12,728 bases of DNA, from NCBI GenBank assembly GCA_036380275.1, contig DASVFB010000191.1:1-12728 (forward strand). The letters run 5' to 3'. The translations under genes and the position numbers were made by a program. Shown here piece after piece: positions 6,918 through 12,728 of the stretch. A model generated the notes under the pieces. The model had not been told where the DNA came from, searched no databases, and worked only from the letters and a program-made list of their open reading frames with translations. Origin of the DNA: DASVFB01 sp036380275 (GTDB lineage: Bacteria; Actinomycetota; Thermoleophilia; Gaiellales; Gaiellaceae). The first letter of the stretch is position 1; each line of letters begins with the position of its first letter.

Positions 6918-8230
6918 AGCGCCTCGTCCTCTTTCTCTGCTTCGTCGCCGCGCTGCTCGCACCGGCTGCAGCGTCGGCTCACCCACTCGGCAACTTCACG
7001 ATCAACCGCTTCAGCCGGATCGAAGTAGCCGGAGACCGCCTCTACGTGGTCTACGTGCTCGACCTCGCCGAGATTCCGACCTTCCAGGCCGGCCGCGTCG
7101 ATGCTCAGGCGTACGCGCGGCGGATCGCGCGTGGGACCGAGTTGACCGTCGACGGCCACCGGGCGGAGCTCGTCGCCGGCGCGACCGCCCTGGCGCATCC
7201 GGTCGGCGCAGGCGGCTTGCTCACCACTCGGCTCGAGGTGCTGCTCCGCGGTCCGCGGATCAGCGGTTCCAGCGCCGTCGCGTACCACGACGCGAACTAC
7301 GCGGATCGCATCGGCTGGAAGGAGATCGTCGTCGGCAGGAACGCGCACAGCTCGAGCGGCGAGCTGCGCGCGTACCCGAAGGATCTTCTCGAGAGCCCGC
7401 TCGACGTCACCTCGGTGCGGGCGACGTTGGCTCCGACGAACGATCCGCCTCCGACGCTCTCGCACGGCGCGTCGCTCGAGGCGCCCGACCGGGTCGCCGA
7501 CTCTGGGTTCGCGAAGCTGATCGGCCGCGAGCAACTCGGGTTCTGGGTCGTGCTCGCCTCGCTCGCCGCCGCGCTGTTCTGGGGAGCGGCGCATGCGCTG
7601 TCGCCCGGGCACGGGAAGTCGATTGTCACGGCGTACCTCGTCGGCCAGCGCGGCACGCCTTGGCACGCGGCGCTACTCGGCTTGATAGTCACCGCGACGC
7701 ACACCGTCGGAGTCTTTACGCTCGGCTTCGTCACCCTCGCCCTGTCTCAGTTCGTCGTTCCGGACCACCTGTACCCGTGGCTGAACCTCGCCTCGGGGCT
7801 GCTCGTGGTGTCGATCGGCGTCTCGGTGCTCGCCGCGCGCTGGCGGCACGCGCGTGCGCACTCGCACGGTCACGATCATCATCATCACCACCACCGCGGA
7901 CCTGACCAGAATGGCGCTCCGAGCTTCCGCGGCTTGTTCGCCGTCGGCGTGTCAGGCGGCTTGCTTCCCTGCCCATCCGCGCTCGTCGTGCTGCTCGCCG
8001 CGATCTCGTTGCACCGAGTCGCATTCGGCCTGCTGTTGATCGTCGCGTTCAGCCTCGGCCTCGCGCTTTCGATCACGGGCGTCGGCCTGATCGCGGTGGC
8101 TGCGAAGCGCATCTTCGCGCGCGCGAGTTTCGACGGCGTCGTGCTCCGCGCGCTGCCGGCCGTCAGCGCTGCTGTGATTCTGCTCGCCGGAGTCGTGATG
8201 ACCATCCACGCACTGCCCAAGGTCGCCTGA
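6914..8230 (+). CDS. NicO/RcnA-like metal transporter with N-terminal periplasmic domain and His-rich loop
   Basis: This 438-residue protein has a signal peptide (1-22, ending ASA), so the mature chain would begin with histidine: HPLGNFTINRFSRIE. An extracytoplasmic domain follows (about 23-205). Then comes a NicO-type membrane domain with about six helices (roughly 208-228, 250-275, 288-308, 339-361, 366-395 and 411-431). The NicO signatures are AAHALSPGHGKS (225-236), ATHTVGVF (261-268) and GGLLPCPSALVVLL (348-361). These resemble the HAL.PGH.K and PCP.A..VL elements of RcnA-type nickel/cobalt exporters. A histidine-rich loop (312-327, ten histidines including H322-H327) lies between the third and fourth helices, a usual metal-binding feature. 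Direction of transport and metal cannot be read. The gene overlaps its neighbours on both sides (ATGA with the TPR gene, TGATG with the next), so the products are probably made in matched amounts. Confidence 0.9.
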   Translation: MKRLVLFLCFVAALLAPAAASAHPLGNFTINRFSRIEVAGDRLYVVYVLDLAEIPTFQAGRVDAQAYARRIARGTELTVDGHRAELVAGATALAHPVGAGGLLTTRLEVLLRGPRISGSSAVAYHDANYADRIGWKEIVVGRNAHSSSGELRAYPKDLLESPLDVTSVRATLAPTNDPPPTLSHGASLEAPDRVADSGFAKLIGREQLGFWVVLASLAAALFWGAAHALSPGHGKSIVTAYLVGQRGTPWHAALLGLIVTATHTVGVFTLGFVTLALSQFVVPDHLYPWLNLASGLLVVSIGVSVLAARWRHARAHSHGHDHHHHHHRGPDQNGAPSFRGLFAVGVSGGLLPCPSALVVLLAAISLHRVAFGLLLIVAFSLGLALSITGVGLIAVAAKRIFARASFDGVVLRALPAVSAAVILLAGVVMTIHALPKVA

Positions 8231-8931
8231 TGTTCGGTCTCGACGAGAAAATCGCTTCGTTCTCAGCCGGCACGACGATCGGGGTCGTGATCGTCGTCGC
8301 GATCCTCCTCGGCTTGCGGCACGCGACCGACCCTGACCACCTCGCAGCGGTCACGACGATGCTCGCGACAGGAAAGGACCGCGCCGCGCGCAGCGCCGCC
8401 CGGCTCGGATTCGTGTGGGGCATGGGGCACGCAACGAGCCTCTTCGTCTTCGGCGTGCCGATCGTTCTCTACAGCGCGTACCTGCCCGAGCCGGTGCAAC
8501 GCGACGCCGAGACGGGCGTTGGCGTGATGATCGTGCTGCTCGCTCTCGTCCTGCTCAACCGCTGGCGGCGCGGACGCTTTCACGTTGCGGTTCACGAGCA
8601 TGACGGCGACCGCCACTCCCACGGCGCCCGCACGCCGCTGCAGGCCTACGGGATCGGCGTCGTTCACGGCGTCGGCGGCACGGCAGGAGTCGGCGTGCTG
8701 CTGCTCGCAGCGATTCCCAACCACGTGCTCGCGGTCGTTTGCCTTGCGGTCTTCGCGCTCTTCACCGCCGTGTCGATGTCGGTGCTCTCGAGCGCGTTCG
8801 GCCTCACGCTGTCGCGTCCCCGCGTGCGTCGTTCGTTCGGACGGCTCGCGCCGGTGCTGGGTGTGATCAGCCTCGTTTTCGGTGTCTGGTACGCCCTCGG
8901 CGCGCAGTCGCTCGTGCCTTACGTGTTCTGA
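8230..8931 (+). CDS. Second NicO/NiCoT-like integral membrane protein
   Basis: This 233-residue protein has about six membrane helices (roughly 13-30, 60-82, 96-112, 138-162, 166-190 and 206-226). The first helix ends in GLRHATDPDHLAAV, where H31-x4-D36-H37 is the HX4DH signature of nickel/cobalt permeases. WGMGHATS (63-70) resembles the second NiCoT motif. A short His-rich loop (H118, H122, H124, H129, H131) separates the two halves, and H146-G-V-G-G-T lies in the fourth helix. It is shorter than classical NiCoT permeases (about 300-350 residues, eight helices) and lacks a periplasmic domain. Its ATG overlaps the upstream stop by one base (TGATG). With the preceding NicO protein it may form a heteromeric transporter, or the two may work in opposite directions; the sequence does not decide. 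It is the last gene of the operon, and no terminator is visible after it. Confidence 0.87.
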   Translation: MFGLDEKIASFSAGTTIGVVIVVAILLGLRHATDPDHLAAVTTMLATGKDRAARSAARLGFVWGMGHATSLFVFGVPIVLYSAYLPEPVQRDAETGVGVMIVLLALVLLNRWRRGRFHVAVHEHDGDRHSHGARTPLQAYGIGVVHGVGGTAGVGVLLLAAIPNHVLAVVCLAVFALFTAVSMSVLSSAFGLTLSRPRVRRSFGRLAPVLGVISLVFGVWYALGAQSLVPYVF

Positions 8932-8949
8932 CCCGTTAGTAATACGACG

Positions 8950-10851
8950 GTGCCGAAGACAGTCGCACCGTACGGCTCGTGGCCTTCGCCGGTCTCGATC
9001 GAGCGCTCGGCGGGCACGGGCGACCCGTGGTTCGGCTGGGTTGTCGTCGACTTCGACGACGATGGGATCGTCTGGATCGAGCCGCGCCCTGCCGAGGGCG
9101 GCCGCGCGGTGCTCGTCCGGCGAAAGCCCGACGGGTCGCGACTCGAGCTGACGCCGCCGGGGTTCGACGCGCGCACGCGCGTCCACGAGTACGGCGGCGG
9201 CGCCGCATGGCGCCACGGCGACGCGTTCTTCTTCTCGAACTTCGCGGACGGCCGCGTATACCGCGTCGACGGCGGGGGCGATCCACGCCCGGTAACGCCC
9301 GAACCTTCCGAGCCCAACGCGTTGCGCTACGCCGACGGCCGCGTCACCGCGAACGGCTCGCAGGTGATCTGCGTGCGCGAGTCGCATCGAGGCGGCGACG
9401 TGGTGAACGAGCTCGTCTCGTTGCCCGCAGACGGATCGGGTGAGCCAGACATCGTCCGAACGGGCCGTGACTTCTACGCTGCTCCTCGAATCGGGCCTGA
9501 CGGCCGCCTCGCGTACCTCGCGTGGGACCACCCGCTGCTGCCTTTCCTGGGGTGCGAGCTCTGGGTCGAGGACGACCTCATCGCCGGCGGCCCCGATGAG
9601 GCGATCGTGCAGCCCGAGTGGGGCCGCGACGGCTCGCTGTACTGGGTGTCCGACCGCGACGGTTGGTGGAACGTCTACCGCGACGGCGAGCAGCTGACGG
9701 CTCTCGCGGTCGAGCTGGGCTATCCGATGTGGATCTTCGGCCTGAGGACGTACGGCTTCCTCGCGGACGGGCGCCTCGCGTGCACGGTGGTCGACAATGC
9801 GGTGCATTCCTTCGGCGTGCTCGATCCCGCGACGGGCGAGCTCGAACCGCTCGACCTCCCGTTCACGGCGTCCATGCCTTACGTCCATGCGCACGGCGAC
9901 CGCTTCGCGACCCTCGCCGCGTCACCAACCCAGCCGGCGGCGATCGTGATCGTCGACGTCACCGACGGGTCGTACGAAAAGGTCGCTCGCACGTCCGACT
10001 TCGAGCTTGCCCCGGAGTCGATCTCCGTCGGCCGTCCGATCGAGTTCGTCGCGCCGGGCGGCCGCACCGCGCACGCGTTCTACTACCCGCCGACGAATGC
10101 CGACTTCGAAGGGCCCGCGGACGAGCTGCCGCCGCTCTGGACGCTCATCCACGGCGGCCCGACCTCGCAGGCGAAGCTGGCGTTTGCCCTCTCGACTCAG
10201 TTCCTGACCAGCCGCGGCTGGGGCGTCGTCGACGTGAACTACGGCGGCTCGACCGGCTTCGGCCGCCCCTACAGGGAGCTGCTCAAAGGTGGATGGGGTG
10301 TCGTCGACCTCGAGGACTGCATCGCCGCCGCGCGCCATCTCGCGGAGGCAGGCGAGGTCGACCCGAAGCGGCTTTCGATCGCCGGCGGCAGCGCCGGCGG
10401 CTACACAACGCTGCTGGCGCTCGCGCGGAGCGACGTCTTCGCTGCAGGCACGTCGGCGTACGGCGTCGCCGAGCTCGTCACCTTCGCCGAAACGACTCAC
10501 AAGTTCGAGTCGCGCTACCTCGACTGGCTGCTCGGGACGCTGCCCGACGCGATCGAGGTCTATCGCGACCGGTCACCGCTTACCCACGCCGACAACATCC
10601 GCGCCGCGGCGCTGATCGCGCAGGGCCTCGACGACGAGGTCGTGCCGCCTGACCAGGCGGAGCAGATCGTGGCAGCGCTCGTACGCAACGGCGTCCCGCA
10701 TGTCTACCTGCCGTTCGAGGGCGAAGGACACGGTTTCCGGCGGCGCGAGTCGGGGATCCGCTTCCTTTCGGCCTGGCTGTCGTTCTACGGCCAGGTCTTC
10801 GGCTTCGAGCCGGCTGACGACGTCGAGCGGCTCGAGATCGTCGGGTTCTAG
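8950..10851 (+). CDS. S9 family (prolyl oligopeptidase-like) serine peptidase
   Basis: This 633-residue protein has an N-terminal beta-propeller-like part (about 1-375) with repeated blade-like strands such as WGRDGSLYWVSDRDGWWNVY (225-244). A C-terminal alpha/beta hydrolase follows (about 385-620). The nucleophile is S481 in GGSAGGYT (479-486). The acid is D561 or D562 in QGLDDEVVPPDQ, and the histidine is H594 in GEGHGFRR. HGGPTSQ (401-407) and NYGGSTGFGR (430-439) are conserved S9 elements near the oxyanion hole. No signal peptide is visible, so it is probably a cytoplasmic peptidase acting on short peptides (acylaminoacyl- or dipeptidyl-peptidase type). GTG 8950 is the first start after the in-frame TGA of the previous gene, and its opening VAPYGSWPSP is typical of actinobacterial relatives, but no Shine-Dalgarno precedes it. 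It is 18 nt after the NicO gene and 3 nt before tyrS. Confidence 0.92.
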   Translation: MPKTVAPYGSWPSPVSIERSAGTGDPWFGWVVVDFDDDGIVWIEPRPAEGGRAVLVRRKPDGSRLELTPPGFDARTRVHEYGGGAAWRHGDAFFFSNFADGRVYRVDGGGDPRPVTPEPSEPNALRYADGRVTANGSQVICVRESHRGGDVVNELVSLPADGSGEPDIVRTGRDFYAAPRIGPDGRLAYLAWDHPLLPFLGCELWVEDDLIAGGPDEAIVQPEWGRDGSLYWVSDRDGWWNVYRDGEQLTALAVELGYPMWIFGLRTYGFLADGRLACTVVDNAVHSFGVLDPATGELEPLDLPFTASMPYVHAHGDRFATLAASPTQPAAIVIVDVTDGSYEKVARTSDFELAPESISVGRPIEFVAPGGRTAHAFYYPPTNADFEGPADELPPLWTLIHGGPTSQAKLAFALSTQFLTSRGWGVVDVNYGGSTGFGRPYRELLKGGWGVVDLEDCIAAARHLAEAGEVDPKRLSIAGGSAGGYTTLLALARSDVFAAGTSAYGVAELVTFAETTHKFESRYLDWLLGTLPDAIEVYRDRSPLTHADNIRAAALIAQGLDDEVVPPDQAEQIVAALVRNGVPHVYLPFEGEGHGFRRRESGIRFLSAWLSFYGQVFGFEPADDVERLEIVGF

Positions 10852-10854
10852 CCC

Positions 10855-12000
10855 ATGGCGATCGCCGACCTCACGCGCAACGCCAACGACGTGCTGCCAC
10901 AGGGCGCACTGGAGGAGAAGCTGAAGCAGGGACGGCCGCTGCGCGTGAAGCTCGGAATCGACGTCACGGCACCTCACGTGACGCTCGGCAACGGCGTCCC
11001 GCTACAGCGGATGCGCGCGTTCCAGGACGAGGGCCACGTCGGCGTCCTAATCGTCGGGGATTACACGACGCGGATCGGCGATCCTTCGGGCCGTTCGGCC
11101 ACGAGACCGGTCCTCGACCCCGAGGAGATCGACCGGAACGCCCAGCGCTACTTCGAGCACGCCTCGACGATCATCGATCCCGAGAAGACGGAGCTCCGCT
11201 TCAACAGCGAGTGGCTGTCCAAGGTTGACTTCGCGGAGCTGCTCAAGCTGACGCGGACGACGACCGTGGCGCGCATCCTCGAACGCGACGACTTCGCGAA
11301 GCGGTGGGCCGAGCGCTCGCCGATCTCTGTTTCCGAGCTCCTCTACCCGCTGATGCAGGCGTACGACTCGGTCGCCGTAGAGGCGGACGTCGAGCTCGGC
11401 GGCAACGACCAGCTGTTCAACCTGCTGGCCGGGCGCGACGTGATGGAGGCGTACGGACTCGAGCCGCAGGTCGCGCTCACAGTCGACCTGCTGGAGAGCT
11501 GGGACGGGACCGCGATGAGCGCATCCCGCGGCAACTACATCGCGCTGTTCGAGGACCCCAACGAGCAGTTCGGGAAGGCGATGCGCGTCCCCGACGAGCT
11601 CCTGCCGCAGTACTACCGACTCGTCATGGAGCGCGAGGACGATTCGCCGGATCCACTCGAAGCGAAGCTCGAGCTCGCCCGGTTCATCGTCCGGCGCGCG
11701 CACGGTGACGCGGCGATCGGCCCGGCCGAGGAGCACTTCACCCGCGTTGTGCGCCGGCACGAGGCCCCGGAGGACATGCCGGAGAAGACGTTGCCCGCGG
11801 GTGACCCGATCCATCTGCCCGCGCTCTTGGTGGAGCACCTCGGAATGGGCTCGACGAGCGAAGCCCGTCGCCTGATCGAGCAGGGCGGCGTCAAGCTCGA
11901 CGGCGAGGCCGTCACGGAGCTGGACGTCCCGCGGGCCCGCCTCGAGGGGGCCATATTACAAGCGGGAAAACGCCGTTTCGCGCGCTTCCAAGCCGCTTGA
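10855..12000 (+). CDS. tyrS: Tyrosyl-tRNA synthetase with diverged HIGH and KMSKS signatures
   Basis: This 381-residue class I synthetase charges tRNA-Tyr in the cytoplasm. The catalytic domain covers about 28-300 and a C-terminal S4 RNA-binding domain about 320-379. Family landmarks are VKLGIDVTAP (31-40), IGDPSGRSATR (74-84), YPLMQAYDSV (164-173), GGNDQLFNLL (182-191), and the S4 segment with GSTSEARRLIEQGGVKLDG (332-350). At the HIGH position the sequence is T43-L-G-N46, and at the KMSKS position it is A220-M-S-A-S224, so both histidines and both lysines of the usual signatures are replaced. Length and all other blocks are normal, and there is no frameshift. Since no second tyrS is visible, it may be the essential enzyme with a lineage-specific active site. 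The ATG is 3 nt after the peptidase stop, without a clear Shine-Dalgarno, so coupled translation is likely. Its last codons overlap the candidate rRNA promoter. Confidence 0.95.
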   Translation: MAIADLTRNANDVLPQGALEEKLKQGRPLRVKLGIDVTAPHVTLGNGVPLQRMRAFQDEGHVGVLIVGDYTTRIGDPSGRSATRPVLDPEEIDRNAQRYFEHASTIIDPEKTELRFNSEWLSKVDFAELLKLTRTTTVARILERDDFAKRWAERSPISVSELLYPLMQAYDSVAVEADVELGGNDQLFNLLAGRDVMEAYGLEPQVALTVDLLESWDGTAMSASRGNYIALFEDPNEQFGKAMRVPDELLPQYYRLVMEREDDSPDPLEAKLELARFIVRRAHGDAAIGPAEEHFTRVVRRHEAPEDMPEKTLPAGDPIHLPALLVEHLGMGSTSEARRLIEQGGVKLDGEAVTELDVPRARLEGAILQAGKRRFARFQAA

Positions 12001-12013
12001 GACCTGCTATCAT
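11985..12013 (+). promoter_or_regulatory. Candidate extended -10 promoter for the rRNA leader
   Basis: TGCTATCAT (12005-12013) gives an extended -10 element, with TATCAT close to TATAAT and TG one base upstream. The -35 position at 17-nt spacing is CTTCCA (11985-11990), a poor match to TTGACA. It is the best housekeeping-type promoter I see before the 16S gene, and it partly lies inside the tyrS coding end. The transcript would start near 12020. Confidence 0.45.
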
Positions 12014-12071
12014 CCCCGGGCTGTCCACACGGGCGGCGTACAAAAGTCCCTGTAATTCGAGACAATTTGGA

Positions 12072-12120
12072 GGCCTTCGGGCGAAGCCGGATACGACATT
12101 CCGACTCCGATGCCGAAGCC
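12072..12120 (+). promoter_or_regulatory. Possible antiterminator arms overlapping the leader terminator
   Basis: GGCCTTCGG (12072-12080) can pair locally with GAAGCC (12083-12088), using one bulged C and a GGGC loop. Alternatively it can pair with CCGAAGCC (12113-12120), also with one bulged C. The second pairing uses bases 12116-12120, which form the 5' arm of the terminator, so the two folds exclude each other. This is the layout of a transcription attenuator, but no ligand, tRNA or protein signal is recognisable. Confidence 0.35.
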
Positions 12121-12144
12121 TCTGCACGAATCAGAGGCTTTTTT
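12116..12144 (+). terminator. Strong intrinsic terminator
   Basis: AAGCCTCTG (12116-12124) and CAGAGGCTT (12132-12140) form a perfect 9-bp stem with a 7-nt loop, and six T residues run from 12139 to 12144. It could end the tyrS transcript, but it also stands between the candidate rRNA promoter and the 16S gene. Confidence 0.9.
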
Positions 12145-12166
12145 ATGCCGTCAACCGCAGCGCCGG

Positions 12167-12178
12167 TCTTTGAAAACT
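12167..12178 (+). promoter_or_regulatory. boxA-like antitermination element of the rRNA leader
   Basis: TCTTTGAAAACT matches the boxA-type sequence found upstream of 16S in many Gram-positive and actinobacterial rRNA operons. It binds NusB/NusE to make polymerase resistant to Rho-dependent termination. It lies about 140 nt before the 16S 5' end and only 22 nt after the terminator T-run. Confidence 0.7.
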
Positions 12179-12288
12179 CAACAGCGTGAAACGTCGAGAC
12201 TGTTCGGCCTACCTAGGGCTGAGCAGACTTAGGAACCCGTCACCTCGTGTTTGGTTCGAGGGGACACTTTGAGCACAAGCTCGAAGAT

Positions 12289-12319
12289 GAAGATTGCCGG
12301 CCTGGCCGGCAAACCAATC

Positions 12320-12322
<3 letters not shown>
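12289..12322 (+). other. Hairpin spanning the predicted 5' end of 16S rRNA
   Basis: GAAGATTG (12289-12296) pairs perfectly with CAATCTTC (12315-12322). Inside it CCGGC (12297-12301) pairs with GCCGG (12305-12309), leaving a 5-nt bulge on the 3' side. The 3' arm reaches across the expected mature 16S start (about 12320), so it could take part in 5' processing or folding of the precursor. Confidence 0.65.

Positions 12323-12728
<406 letters not shown>

Larger units (their letters stand above)
12001..12319 (+). other. Intergenic region between tyrS and 16S rRNA: rRNA leader
   Basis: This 319-base stretch has no convincing protein gene. From left to right it holds the -10 region of the candidate promoter, a small hairpin (12072-12088), a strong intrinsic terminator (12116-12144), a boxA element (12167-12178), some short inverted repeats (for example CCTCG 12243-12247 with CGAGG 12257-12261) and a long hairpin that runs into the 16S 5' end (12289-12322). 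I see no tRNA gene in it. Confidence 0.75.

Noticed and set aside
7875..7894. Six-histidine tract as a possible vector tag
   Set aside because: It lies inside a NicO membrane protein in a natural His-rich loop, with no vector sequence nearby.
8940..8949. TAATACGAC, the first nine bases of a T7-type promoter
   Set aside because: The match stops after nine bases and the rest of the promoter consensus is absent; chance resemblance.
8263..9894. 543-codon minus-strand frame opposite the NicO and peptidase genes
   Set aside because: Composition is His/Arg/Glu-rich without domains. The plus strand holds two genes with clear signatures across the same bases.

Overview
The window is GC-rich, densely packed bacterial DNA ending in the first ~410 bases of a 16S rRNA gene. 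The 16S text, the SigK/RskA-type sigma and anti-sigma pair and the GC content point to a high-GC actinobacterium. The 16S 5' region reads like the class Thermoleophilia (Gaiellales/Solirubrobacterales-like); that placement is from memory of 16S patterns, not from a search.

Layout. (a) Bases 1-156 (+): the C-terminal end of a DNA-3-methyladenine glycosylase, overlapping tail-to-tail with the next gene. (b) Bases 134-3896 (-): an operon transcribed leftwards, consisting of an ECF sigma factor, a membrane anti-sigma factor with a zinc-binding ZAS motif and an RskA domain, and a bifunctional class A penicillin-binding protein with two PASTA repeats. (c) Bases 3897-4043: a compact divergent control region. 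A 7-bp inverted repeat (CGGTTCG-N9-CGAACCG) places GAACC on each strand, and exactly 16 nt downstream of each GAACC is CGAAT or CGAAC. This looks like back-to-back ECF promoters. (d) Bases 4044-8931 (+): a tightly coupled operon of a secreted DUF4331 protein, a membrane-anchored or exported TPR protein, a NicO/RcnA-like metal transporter with a periplasmic domain and a histidine-rich loop, and a second, shorter NicO/NiCoT-like membrane protein. (e) Bases 8950-12000 (+): an S9-family prolyl oligopeptidase-like peptidase and, 3 nt later, a tyrosyl-tRNA synthetase with diverged class I signature motifs. (f) Bases 12001-12319: the rRNA leader, with a candidate extended -10 promoter, a strong intrinsic terminator, a possible antiterminator, a boxA element and a hairpin at the 16S 5' end. 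(g) 12320 to the end: 16S rRNA, partial.

The most interesting unit is (b)-(d). The sigma factor and anti-sigma probably sense an envelope or redox/metal signal and, through the shared promoter region, drive both their own operon (with a cell-wall synthase) and the DUF4331-TPR-NicO-NicO operon. The second operon looks like a metal-handling system whose substrate and chemistry cannot be read from the sequence. The second item worth checking is the rRNA leader, where an intrinsic terminator lies between the only promoter candidate I can see and boxA/16S.
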